64,000 nucleotides of DNA, taken from CAUPWF01 sp036656615. Its GTDB lineage: Bacteria; Bacillota; Clostridia; Lachnospirales; Lachnospiraceae. Positions 35,408 to 43,913 of this stretch are shown piece after piece. Every line of letters starts with the position of its first letter. Within the stretch, counting starts at the first letter, position 1. Made by a program: the position numbers and the translations under genes. The notes beneath the pieces are model-generated. The model did not search any database and was not told the DNA's origin. It saw nothing but the letters and a program-made list of their open reading frames with translations. The stretch lies in assembly GCA_036656615.1 (NCBI GenBank), contig JAVXHY010000011.1:1-64000 (forward strand), given 5' to 3'.

Positions 35408-36371
35408 ACATCTCCCTTACCCTTTCCCGGATTGATCCGTCTGGCAAACCATTTTGTTTGCCGGACAAGATAATTCGTACAGTTTTAATCTCATTTTCCC
35501 TCGCAAGAATATATGCTACGAGTGGTCCGATGGTAAACGGATTGTAAAGCTGTGGCCGAATAGTCTCGATAATTTGATTATCACACCATCTTTCAAATGC
35601 TGATGGGGACTCCGCTAGTGCTTCCGCACCTTTGGCATAAGATGTCTCCATCATATATTCTCGGATTGACTCTTCGCTATTCAAAGCCGCCTGTGCCAGC
35701 CGTCCTATATTCAAACTGTCACATTCCGCCATCGCTTTTTTCATAAATTCTATTGATTTTGCGGTTTTTTGTGAACGCACTGCAATCTTGATATCTGCTA
35801 CTGCTACTGAAGATTCAGCATATAGTTTAATGATTTCAGCTTTAGATTCTTTAGCCGCTTGGTATATCGCTTCCAAAGCAGCTTTATCCACCATAATGTC
35901 ACATAGCTGACCATCATTAGTGTGCAAGAACGTATCAAAAGCTTCTTGGGCAACGGTACGCATACATTCTGGGAGCTTCGTAAATTCTTTCGTCTTTACA
36001 ATCTCCACCATTTCTTCCCCATTGATTGCACAATCATCATAAAAGATATTAGCATTATGTTCTTGTATAGCAACTTCTTTAATTGCTGCTTTCAAGTTAT
36101 GGAATAAATCCGAATATGACAATACATCAAAAACTGACATATCTGATACTAATTCTCGCATTAATTCCCAAATTTTTCCTCGTTCTTTATTCAAGATTGT
36201 TTCTGCATTCAGGTCCATCTCTGTGCCACCCCATCCCTTTTCCACAAGGAATTGCAAGCATTGTTTTTCTGTTTTACATGCAAGCAGCTGCTCTATTGCT
36301 GCTTGGGAGAAGAGTGAAACTTCCATTGACCTTATTCGCGCAACCGCATAGGTATACTGTGTATCTGACAT
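35400..36371 (-). CDS. ntpC: V-type ATPase subunit C
   Basis: 323 residues, mostly helical; the N-terminus YTYAVARIRSMEVSLFSQAA and C-terminal NPFTIGPLVAYILARENEIK are typical of the bacterial subunit C (AC39/d-type) that caps the membrane ring and connects it to the central stalk. It follows subunit E by 33 bp. Normal length. Confidence 0.93.
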   Translation of the reverse strand: MSDTQYTYAVARIRSMEVSLFSQAAIEQLLACKTEKQCLQFLVEKGWGGTEMDLNAETILNKERGKIWELMRELVSDMSVFDVLSYSDLFHNLKAAIKEVAIQEHNANIFYDDCAINGEEMVEIVKTKEFTKLPECMRTVAQEAFDTFLHTNDGQLCDIMVDKAALEAIYQAAKESKAEIIKLYAESSVAVADIKIAVRSQKTAKSIEFMKKAMAECDSLNIGRLAQAALNSEESIREYMMETSYAKGAEALAESPSAFERWCDNQIIETIRPQLYNPFTIGPLVAYILARENEIKTVRIILSGKQNGLPDGSIRERVREMYV

Positions 36372-36404
36372 AAGATGTAACCTCCTTTTCGCGGAAATGC
36401 GCGT

Positions 36405-36998
36405 TTATGAAAATAATATTTTCTGAACTTCGTCTTGTAATTCGTCTTTCTTAGAATTGAACAGTGCCTCAAAAGAACAGTTTTCTTCAATGCCACCATA
36501 AGCAAGAATAAAACCTTTTTCAACATTCCTTCTATCTTGAGACAATGTGAGTGTACCACCTTTTTCCTTTGCAATTGCGGATATCTCATTTACAAATTCT
36601 TTTGGCATTTTTGCCATATCTGCATCGGAGAAAAAGATTTCACCATTTTGTGGAAGAACAAATTTCTTCAACATTTCCTTAATTGTTTGGAAATATTGTG
36701 CTGCTTCCTGATTACAAAATGTGTGGTATGCTTTTTCAAGAGTAACTGAAATCATACTCTGCTTCATATTCAGAATTGCCGTTCTTCTTTTTAAATCTGC
36801 TGAAGAATTCATTCTATCCTTGTAATTTGCAATCTCTGATACAGATTTGCGATTGATTTTCTCACATTCTATTTTCGCTTCTTCTAATGCCTCTTCCCGC
36901 AGCTTTTCAGCTTCAGCTTCAGCTTTTTGAAGTATCTCACTTGCGGAGCTGTTCGCTTCTTCGATAATCTGGTTTGTTATTTTATCTAATCCAGTCAT
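36405..36998 (-). CDS. ntpE: V-type ATPase subunit E
   Basis: 197 residues: a long Glu/Ala-rich N-terminal helix (ILQKAEAEAEKLREEALEEA) for the peripheral stalk and a globular C-terminal domain with the conserved GGIEENCSFEALFN segment. It pairs with the G/H subunit to form the outer stator. It lies 39 bp after subunit K. Confidence 0.93.
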   Translation of the reverse strand: MTGLDKITNQIIEEANSSASEILQKAEAEAEKLREEALEEAKIECEKINRKSVSEIANYKDRMNSSADLKRRTAILNMKQSMISVTLEKAYHTFCNQEAAQYFQTIKEMLKKFVLPQNGEIFFSDADMAKMPKEFVNEISAIAKEKGGTLTLSQDRRNVEKGFILAYGGIEENCSFEALFNSKKDELQDEVQKILFS

Positions 36999-37037
36999 TC
37001 TTAAGCTCTCCTTTACCTTCTTTCATTTGACCACGTA

Positions 37038-37514
37038 TTATATCTGAATAGAACTTACAGCCAAAATGGAAATCAACAGTGCAAGGATTGCATAAGTCTC
37101 AACCATCGCTGGGAACAACATTGCTTTACCAAACTGTTCTGGTTTCTTTGCAACAACACCGATAGCTGCTACAGCTGCTAAACCTTGATATTTACCTGAA
37201 ACTAAACCAACGATTCCAATTGGAAGACAAGCTGCTAATATAAGTAAACCTGTCTGTGGTGAAATGGCTGCCATCTGTCCACCTAATAGACCCACTTTGG
37301 ATAATGTAATAAAACCAACTAATAAACCATAGATTCCCTGTGTACCTGGAAGTAATTGTAAAATCAATACTTTCGCAAATTTACTTGGATCCTCTGTAAC
37401 AACCCCTGCTGCTGCCTGTCCTGCAGTACCAACACCAATAGATGATCCTGCACCTGCTAGCAATACCGCTAGTGCAGCTCCCAATAACGCATATACAATT
37501 CCTAATTCATTCAT
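37038..37514 (-). CDS. ntpK: V-type ATPase subunit K, sodium-type rotor ring
   Basis: 158 residues, four transmembrane helices as two c-type hairpins. The residues that bind sodium in Enterococcus NtpK are all in register: Leu55, Thr58, Gln59 and Tyr62 (LLPGTQGIY) in the first hairpin, Gln109 (KYQG) and the essential Glu138 (MVETYA) in the second. Spacing equals that of the Enterococcus protein (L-3-T-Q-3-Y; Q to E 29 residues). A sodium-translocating rotor is therefore inferred. The start overlaps subunit I by 4 bp. Confidence 0.94.
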   Translation of the reverse strand: MNELGIVYALLGAALAVLLAGAGSSIGVGTAGQAAAGVVTEDPSKFAKVLILQLLPGTQGIYGLLVGFITLSKVGLLGGQMAAISPQTGLLILAACLPIGIVGLVSGKYQGLAAVAAIGVVAKKPEQFGKAMLFPAMVETYAILALLISILAVSSIQI

Positions 37515-39532
37515 AAACTCGTTTCCTCCTTAATATCTACATATTTTGTATTTGAATTAAATGGGTGGAACGCTCTCCCTCCACCTTCATAAAATTTACC
37601 GAAAAATTCAACAAACTGCAAACGATTTGTATGCACATAAGCACCTAACAAGTTGATTGCCATATTGAATAAATGTCCTGCAACAAAAACAATAATAAAC
37701 ACAATAATACCAAAAATACTATTTCCTACCATACTACCCATCTGATTAATAACGGATGCAATTACTCCTGTTGCCAGTCCTAGTGCCAACAATCTGGAAT
37801 AAGAAAGAACATCACTTAACCATCCGGTAATATTGTATAAATCATATGCACCTAACGCAATTCGTAATCCTGGATTCTTAGAACTTCTTCCTGACATTAG
37901 TACAATTCCCACTGCTCCTACAATAGCGAGTAACTTACTAAGCATAGTTACAAATGGTGGGAAGACCATTTTCATTCCTGCAATAGATGAGAATATATCA
38001 CTTGGAATAAGTATCAGAATTAAGCCAATCAGTAATGCATACCACAATACTACGTCACATACGAAATCCAAATACTTTTTGTCTCGGATGCACATATATC
38101 CTTTAATTCCAAGGCCAACAAAAAGATGTATTGTACCAAATAACATGGAATAAAGTAATAATCTCATTGGATCATTTAGTGGAATAAACCATAATGCTGG
38201 TACTATGATTTCGTGTCCAAAGAACACTCGTGACACAACCTGTATGGCATCTCCAAAAAATCCTCCAAACAAAATTCCCCAAAACAATGTTGAGATTCCA
38301 CAGTACATGAACATATGAAGGGTTTTATTCATTCCTTCTGCCATCCGTGGAAATTTCTTTAAAACAATGAAACACGCAATAAAAACAATCAGTCCGTATG
38401 CTGCATCAGAAAGCATAAGTCCAAAGAAAAAAACATAGAAAAATGAAACAATTTTACTTGGGTCAATCTCACTTTTTATAGGGAGTCCATAGGATTCAAT
38501 AACACCCTCTACCGAACTGGAAAATGTACCATTTTTCAGTAGAATTGGAGTTTCCTCCCCTTCTTTAATTTCTTCAATGTCCACAACCAAATCATAATGA
38601 TCCGTCAGGTACTGTTCTACACCTGTCACTTTTTCTGTCGGAATATATCCACTGATAATAAATGTCTGTTTTGATTGAAGTACTTCACCCAATATTTCAT
38701 ATTTCTTGCTTCTTGCCCTAAAATAGTCTGATATGAGTTTTAATTCTTCTCTAGAACCCGCATAATCTTTAATTTCTTTTTCCGTCTGTTCTATCTCTTC
38801 TTTTAATTTTAACACTGACTCTTCCAGTTGCTTTTTTTGCTCTAGCGGAGTCATACGAAGAAGCTGTGATGGTTTTGAAAATCCAAATGTCCGAAGTGAT
38901 TCTTCTAATTTTGCAGCATCTTCTCGAAGACTGGATGCTACAATGTAGGTTTGATCTTTATCGGTTGAAATAATCTGAATATCAAGCGCGTCAAGCTCAG
39001 GAGAACGTTCTGCAATCTGCTCATAAATCTCACTCAATGTCATAACACTGTTGATTGCACCTATCAATGTGATAGTCTTCTTCGTTCCTGTATAGTCCAT
39101 AGGAATATCAAGTAATAGCCATGGAACAAGTGCTTCCATTTGGGTTTCCAATTTTATAATTCCGGCCGTTGCCTCTGCAATCTTTTTCTTAAGTGCCAAC
39201 AAGCGATTTGTTGTACTTAGAATCCGATCTTTCTTTTGCAAGGTCTCCTCATAAATGGATTTTTCTAATAATTCTTTACCCTTTAAGCTGTCTAACATGG
39301 ATGTTTTCACTGGTGCATATTCTTGAAGTACTTCCAGTGCACGATCTGCTAAAACAGCATTTTTTTCAAATATCTGCCTAGCATCAATGGTATCCATTTT
39401 CCTTAGGGATTCATCATCCGTGACTGAAGTATTTACTTCCATCACACCCCATGACTGTAATTGCTCTAATATAGATTTGCGATCTTTTTTCATTGCGCAG
39501 ACACTCAATCGTTGCATCTGCAATATTGCCAT
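37511..39532 (-). CDS. ntpI: V-type ATPase subunit I
   Basis: 673 residues: a large cytosolic coiled-coil half (about 1-340) and a C-terminal half with seven or eight transmembrane helices (FFYVFFFGLMLSDAAYGLIV onward). It is the stator through which ions pass; the half-channel arginine region lies in YDLYNITGWLSDVLSYSRLL ALGLA. The ATG at 39532 has a GGAGGG site; the upstream ATG at 39550 overlaps that site. The start of the operon is the small subunit 44 bp upstream. Confidence 0.94.
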   Translation of the reverse strand: MAILQMQRLSVCAMKKDRKSILEQLQSWGVMEVNTSVTDDESLRKMDTIDARQIFEKNAVLADRALEVLQEYAPVKTSMLDSLKGKELLEKSIYEETLQKKDRILSTTNRLLALKKKIAEATAGIIKLETQMEALVPWLLLDIPMDYTGTKKTITLIGAINSVMTLSEIYEQIAERSPELDALDIQIISTDKDQTYIVASSLREDAAKLEESLRTFGFSKPSQLLRMTPLEQKKQLEESVLKLKEEIEQTEKEIKDYAGSREELKLISDYFRARSKKYEILGEVLQSKQTFIISGYIPTEKVTGVEQYLTDHYDLVVDIEEIKEGEETPILLKNGTFSSSVEGVIESYGLPIKSEIDPSKIVSFFYVFFFGLMLSDAAYGLIVFIACFIVLKKFPRMAEGMNKTLHMFMYCGISTLFWGILFGGFFGDAIQVVSRVFFGHEIIVPALWFIPLNDPMRLLLYSMLFGTIHLFVGLGIKGYMCIRDKKYLDFVCDVVLWYALLIGLILILIPSDIFSSIAGMKMVFPPFVTMLSKLLAIVGAVGIVLMSGRSSKNPGLRIALGAYDLYNITGWLSDVLSYSRLLALGLATGVIASVINQMGSMVGNSIFGIIVFIIVFVAGHLFNMAINLLGAYVHTNRLQFVEFFGKFYEGGGRAFHPFNSNTKYVDIKEETSL

Positions 39533-39576
39533 TCTTTTTCCCTCCTTCACTATATATACAAATTGATACTAAACAA

Positions 39577-39885
39577 TTAATATAGCTCTTTCATAACAAG
39601 TTCAATTGTCTGTGCTTCTTTTGATAAAGCTGATTCTTTCAATGTATCTATTTCTTTTACAATCTCTGCGTCAGACAATTCCATCCCACGCCTAGCTTCT
39701 TCTTCTGCCCAACCCATCGCAGCAGACGCTTGCTTTTTTGCTTCTTCAATTTGCTGCTCTTTTAAAAGCCTAGCCTCTTCCTTTGCCTGCCGGATCATCG
39801 CAGCACTCTTTGCCTCAGCTTCTTTTCTAATCTCTTCTGCTTTTGCTTCTGTCTCCTTTACTGTTTTAATCGTTTCTTGCACCAC
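39577..39885 (-). CDS. V-type ATPase subunit G/H (peripheral stalk)
   Basis: 102 residues, nearly one continuous amphipathic helix rich in Glu, Ala, Lys (KETEAKAEEIRKEAEAKSAA). This is the short stator helix that pairs with subunit E. It is the first gene of the nine-gene operon; 116 bp separate it from the trmL gene end, in the range expected for a promoter, but I saw no clear boxes. Confidence 0.88.
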   Translation of the reverse strand: MVQETIKTVKETEAKAEEIRKEAEAKSAAMIRQAKEEARLLKEQQIEEAKKQASAAMGWAEEEARRGMELSDAEIVKEIDTLKESALSKEAQTIELVMKELY

Positions 39886-40001
39886 TTATATCACCACCTT
39901 TTTCTACTTTATAGAATTCTACCATAATTTAATTTGTAAAGCAATAAATTTTCGTGTTAATTCACAGAGGAAGCGTCATAAAGAGCCATAAATAGACTAA
40001 T

Positions 40002-40502
40002 TTATTCGCAATTCCAATTCAAATTATGTAAGCTTCCTTGCTCCTCCATATGCATAAAACCATTTTGTCGAAGTGCTTCATAAAGCACTACTGCAACGGA
40101 ATTTCCCAGATTTAAAGATCTTATATCCGAACACATAGGGATACGAATACTTCGCTCCTTATGCTCCACCAAAATCTCTTCCGGAATTCCAGCACTTTCT
40201 TTTCCAAACATAATAAAACAATCTGGTTCATAACGAACGTTTGCATAATTATATACCGCCTTCGTTGTTGCCATATATGGATTTGCTCCTGGATTTTTTT
40301 CTAAAAAATCCCAATAATCTATATATGTAGTTATATCCAAATCCTTCCAATAGTCCATGCCCGCTCTTTTTATTTCCTTTTCATTCAAACGAAATCCCAA
40401 AGGTTCGATTAAATGAAGTCGTGTATTTGTAGCCACGCAAGTACGCCCAATATTTCCTGTGTTTGCCGGGATTTCCGGTTCAAACAATACGATATTCATC
40501 AT
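40002..40502 (-). CDS. trmL: tRNA (cytidine/uridine-34 2'-O)-methyltransferase
   Basis: 166 residues, a minimal SPOUT methyltransferase: IVLFEPEIPANTGNIGRTCV at the N-terminus, FIMFGKESAGIPEEIL for the knot, and SLNLGNSVAVVLYEALRQNG for SAM binding. It methylates the wobble ribose of tRNA-Leu isoacceptors. The start at 40502 (or the next ATG) follows AAAGGTGG; a GTG at 40512 is inside that site. It sits 15 bp after the AIR-synthase-like gene, probably on the same message. Confidence 0.92.
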   Translation of the reverse strand: MMNIVLFEPEIPANTGNIGRTCVATNTRLHLIEPLGFRLNEKEIKRAGMDYWKDLDITTYIDYWDFLEKNPGANPYMATTKAVYNYANVRYEPDCFIMFGKESAGIPEEILVEHKERSIRIPMCSDIRSLNLGNSVAVVLYEALRQNGFMHMEEQGSLHNLNWNCE

Positions 40503-40517
40503 CAAATATACCACCTT

Positions 40518-41507
40518 TCATTGCGTAAAGAGTTTCACCAGTTCATCTGGCTGCGGGCGATCAATAAAACGTTTATCATCCCCATTGCAAATAATCCTGT
40601 CACGATTATTAGTTGTCCGTCCAATCCATGCTGCCTGTTTTCCTTTTTCTTTCAATTGGCCTAAAATCTTCTCTCCATCATCCACTAAAACTAATAAGCT
40701 GCCTACCGAAGTCAACTGGTAAGGATTCATTTGGTAACACTCACAAATCTCTATGGTTTCCTGCTTCACCGCAATTTTCTTCAGTTCTATCTCTAATCCC
40801 ACGCAAGAAGCTTCTGCAACCTCCCAAAGCGCAGCTAATATCCCGCCGCTAGAAATTTGGTGAATTGCCGAAGCCCCAAGTTTATATGCTAATTGTATTT
40901 CCTCTACAGCAAAGAGCTTCTCCATATGCTTCTTTGTTTGTTGTAGAAAGGATGGAGCAAATCGCTGCGATAACGCACATTCCTTTTCATTTAAAATGCG
41001 CAGCATTCCTTCTAACGCAATCCAATTAATCAGAATAATATCCTGCTCCGGTTTTCCATTACTGCTTTGTAATATGGTTCCCTGCTTTATTTTACCTAGT
41101 GCCACCACATGTACAATGGTACTTTGTATGATGGGATTCACTTCTGCTTTTGCAGAGAATATTTGTAACTGTTGATCACAACAGGTTTTATTTATATACT
41201 CTATCATAGATTTCAGTCTAGATTCATAGGCATATGGTGGCAATTGTATGCTCACAGTCACGCCTATGGGCTCTGCACCTCTTGTGGCTAAGTCATTTAC
41301 TGTTTTCGCAATAACAAAAATGCCGAGATTTTTTTCATTTCCATAGTAAGATGCTTCTGTAAAGACCATCTGATTTCCTGTGTCAACTTGAATTGCACCA
41401 CACATTTCCTCCACTGAAAGTGGTAGGATCAACTCTTGCCTTGTATGGTGAAATTGATCTAATACGGAACGTTTTAAAACTGTCTGAGATACTTTTCCTA
41501 TTTTCAT
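40518..41507 (-). CDS. AIR synthase-related protein
   Basis: 329 residues with the PurM/HypE/ThiL-type fold: LPLSVEEMCGAIQVDTGNQM replaces the usual Asp-rich metal loop, then EASYYGNEKNLGIFVIAKTV NDLATRG as the conserved ATP-binding strand, and HQISSGGILAALWEVAEASC. Relatives bind ATP and transfer phosphate to small substrates, but this clade has no assigned function. The start at 41507 has GAGGG upstream and lies 10 bp after the VanW stop. An extended frame (His/Arg-rich) back to 41672 is only the shadow of the VanW proline-threonine tail. Confidence 0.8.
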   Translation of the reverse strand: MKIGKVSQTVLKRSVLDQFHHTRQELILPLSVEEMCGAIQVDTGNQMVFTEASYYGNEKNLGIFVIAKTVNDLATRGAEPIGVTVSIQLPPYAYESRLKSMIEYINKTCCDQQLQIFSAKAEVNPIIQSTIVHVVALGKIKQGTILQSSNGKPEQDIILINWIALEGMLRILNEKECALSQRFAPSFLQQTKKHMEKLFAVEEIQLAYKLGASAIHQISSGGILAALWEVAEASCVGLEIELKKIAVKQETIEICECYQMNPYQLTSVGSLLVLVDDGEKILGQLKEKGKQAAWIGRTTNNRDRIICNGDDKRFIDRPQPDELVKLFTQ

Positions 41508-41517
41508 ATAACCCTCA

Positions 41518-43107
41518 TTATGGTGTTGGTGTTGTCGGTGTTGGAGCTGCCGGTGTTGGAGTCGCTGGCGCCGGAGCTGCCGATGCCGGTGGTGTCTGTG
41601 TCGAATTTGACGGTGCCGGTGTTTGCACACTGGCAATTGCAGCCTTGATATTATCCTCATTTTGACTGGCAATTGCAGCTTTTATCGCCGCTGTAGCTTC
41701 TGCATTATCTGATTGTGTTCCCACTTTAACAATTGGCTTTACCGCTTCATAAACACTACTGTTCACCTCTTCTCGGCCTACCTCTACTCCATTGCTAAGT
41801 ATAATCTTCCACAGCTTCGCCACTATACCTGTATATGCTTGACTTGCTGTTTCTATTGTGCCAACAGCCGCATCTGGTTCTTCTTCAAATTTCTTTCCCT
41901 CTGGTACTTTTTTTTCAATGATTTCACTAACAAATTGCAGGGTTCGCCCTGCCTCTCTTGTTTCTTTTCCGTATATATTAAATGTGATATATCCGCCGCT
42001 TAGAATACTTTCTAAGAAAATCGGATGTTTCGTATTATTTACAAATTTCAGATCTAAAAAATCACCTGCAATTGCTGCATCCATAGAGGGTTCTACATAG
42101 TCCACCAGCATAGAATGAGGCGATCGCTGCGTAATCTTTAATTCTGAAAATAAAAGTGCATTATACAATGTAGTCGATACCTGACAGATTCCACCTCCCA
42201 TTGACTGCACCACCTCGCCATTTTCATACGAACCCGCTTCCGCATAACCATTTTCAACTGTATACGGTTCCATAATGGCATTTACTGAATATTCTTGCCC
42301 TGGCATAATAATATTTCCATTCATCAATCTAGCACTGGTTTCAATATTCTGTACTCTTCCGCCACCAACTCCGTAATACGTAGTGTAAGTCCCTAACAAA
42401 TCCTTTATTGTTTTTAATTGCTTTTTGGTCACCTGTGGTTCCTGTACCATAACCACCATACTAATCGTACCGGGCTTTCCATGCCAATTATTATTCAAAA
42501 AAGTCTCGATCTTCTTGACAGAAGCTTTCTCATCTACTGCTTCCCCTTTTTCTTCATGGGTAATAACAAATTTATCATTTTCTCTAGAAATCTTTGCATT
42601 TAACGCTCCATCTGTCAGTGGTATACAACGCTCCTGGACTAGAGCCAACGCCGTATCCTTATCCAAATCATAGGATGGCTGAATAACTTTCTTTCCTTTT
42701 TCAAGCTTCTTGATATCTCGATATCTTTTCCATAGGTTTCCAGTTTTACAATAATTAACTGCCTGGTCTGCTAAGTCCTTTTTGTTTTTAATCCCAAATC
42801 CCAATTCAGCAAGCGTCGCCTTGGCCATCTTTTTATCAACTTCTAAGGTCATTTCAGTCTTTCCATAAGTTTTTTCGATCTGCTCAATGGCTTTAACAGC
42901 ATCTTCAACAGTCATTCCAGCTGCATTGATATCTCCGATATAGACACCCTTGCAAATTTTATTTGGGTCTTCTTTATTTACAACACTTCTGAGACTAAAA
43001 AAAACAATCACGGTTATCAAAAGCAGGCATAACAAAACAAAACCACCTAATACGATGATACGTTTCCGATTCTTCATATGCCTTCTCCTATTGATGTTTT
43101 TTCCCAT
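41518..43107 (-). CDS. VanW-family cell-wall protein
   Basis: 529 residues: one N-terminal transmembrane anchor (about 15-36), a PG_binding_4 region (ICKGVYIGDINAAGMTVEDA and a second copy), then the VanW domain (PGQEYSVNAIMEPYTVENGY, GGGICQVSTTLYNALLFSEL), a G5-like part, and a Pro/Ala/Thr-rich tail (TPAAPTPTTPTP). It faces the outside of the cell and probably binds peptidoglycan or modifies it; the role of VanW is not defined. GGGGGATTGAA precedes the ATG. The C-terminal low-complexity tail is GC-rich compared with its neighbours. Confidence 0.88.
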   Translation of the reverse strand: MGKNINRRRHMKNRKRIIVLGGFVLLCLLLITVIVFFSLRSVVNKEDPNKICKGVYIGDINAAGMTVEDAVKAIEQIEKTYGKTEMTLEVDKKMAKATLAELGFGIKNKKDLADQAVNYCKTGNLWKRYRDIKKLEKGKKVIQPSYDLDKDTALALVQERCIPLTDGALNAKISRENDKFVITHEEKGEAVDEKASVKKIETFLNNNWHGKPGTISMVVMVQEPQVTKKQLKTIKDLLGTYTTYYGVGGGRVQNIETSARLMNGNIIMPGQEYSVNAIMEPYTVENGYAEAGSYENGEVVQSMGGGICQVSTTLYNALLFSELKITQRSPHSMLVDYVEPSMDAAIAGDFLDLKFVNNTKHPIFLESILSGGYITFNIYGKETREAGRTLQFVSEIIEKKVPEGKKFEEEPDAAVGTIETASQAYTGIVAKLWKIILSNGVEVGREEVNSSVYEAVKPIVKVGTQSDNAEATAAIKAAIASQNEDNIKAAIASVQTPAPSNSTQTPPASAAPAPATPTPAAPTPTTPTP

Positions 43108-43132
43108 TTCAATCCCCCAGTTAATTTATTTG

Positions 43133-43234
43133 TTATACCAAATATGGAATGATAGCAGTTCCAATCATTGCAACAACTACTACAATAATAATAATAGAAA
43201 TCATTCTTCTTACCTTTTTATTATAAAAATTCAT
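43133..43234 (-). CDS. Small single-span membrane protein (33 residues)
   Basis: MNFYNKKVRR followed by an Ile/Val-rich hydrophobic helix (residues 11-29) and PYLV at the end. The start at 43234 has an AGAGGTGAGAG ribosome site. A basic N-terminus followed by one helix is the pattern of Prli42-like and other short Firmicutes membrane peptides, but I cannot assign it. It lies between nth and the VanW gene in the same direction (26 bp before VanW, 29 bp after nth). Confidence 0.65.
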   Translation of the reverse strand: MNFYNKKVRRMISIIIIVVVVAMIGTAIIPYLV

Positions 43235-43263
43235 ACTCTCACCTCTTCTTCTAATGAACACCC

Positions 43264-43890
43264 TTATATTTTATACTCTTTACAGTATTTTTGCAAGAAA
43301 CAATCTTCACACTTTGGATTTCTAGATTTACAAATACTCCTGCCAAATGTAATAATTTGTATATTATATAAAATCCAATGATCCTTTGGCAGTTCTTTCA
43401 TTAAATCTTGCTCCACCTTCTCTGGATCTTCCAGTTTTGTCAGCCCCAGTCTTTTAGAAATTCGCTTTACATGAGTATCTACAACCACACTGGGATCCTG
43501 ATAAATATTACCCCTAATTACATTGGCTGTTTTTCTTCCCACACCATCTAAAGAAGTAAGCGCTTCTATACTTCTTGGCACTTCTCCATCATATGTTTCT
43601 AATAATTTCTTCATGCACCCAATAATGTTTTTTGCCTTATTATGGTAGAAGCCCGTTGATTTAATATCTTGCTCTAATTCTTTTAAATCTGCATTTGCAA
43701 ACGCAGCAACACTTTGATATTTCTGGAACAAATCTTTTGTCACAATATTTACCCTTGCATCCGTACACTGTGCGCTCAACATCGTTGCAATCAAAAGCTG
43801 CCAGGGTGTTTCGTGATTTAAGTAACATTTATAATCCGTACCATATTGTTCATCTAAAATTTCCAGAATTTCTTTTGTTCTCTTTTTCAT
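43264..43890 (-). CDS. nth: Endonuclease III
   Basis: 208 residues. Helix-hairpin-helix LTSLDGVGRKTANVIRGN with the catalytic Lys, catalytic Asp in VVVDTHVKRISKRLG, and a C-terminal [4Fe-4S] cluster C-x6-C-x2-C-x5-C (CKSRNPKCEDCFLQKYC). It removes oxidised pyrimidines and nicks abasic sites in base-excision repair. Full length. Just downstream of the radical SAM gene. Confidence 0.96.
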   Translation of the reverse strand: MKKRTKEILEILDEQYGTDYKCYLNHETPWQLLIATMLSAQCTDARVNIVTKDLFQKYQSVAAFANADLKELEQDIKSTGFYHNKAKNIIGCMKKLLETYDGEVPRSIEALTSLDGVGRKTANVIRGNIYQDPSVVVDTHVKRISKRLGLTKLEDPEKVEQDLMKELPKDHWILYNIQIITFGRSICKSRNPKCEDCFLQKYCKEYKI

Positions 43891-43913
43891 ATTTATTTCC
43901 CCAATTCTGCCCT

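Noticed and set aside
41508..41672. His/Arg-rich N-terminal extension of the AIR synthase-like protein
   Set aside because: It overlaps the Pro/Ala/Thr-rich tail of the VanW gene in another frame and lacks a ribosome site; the ATG at 41507 has one.
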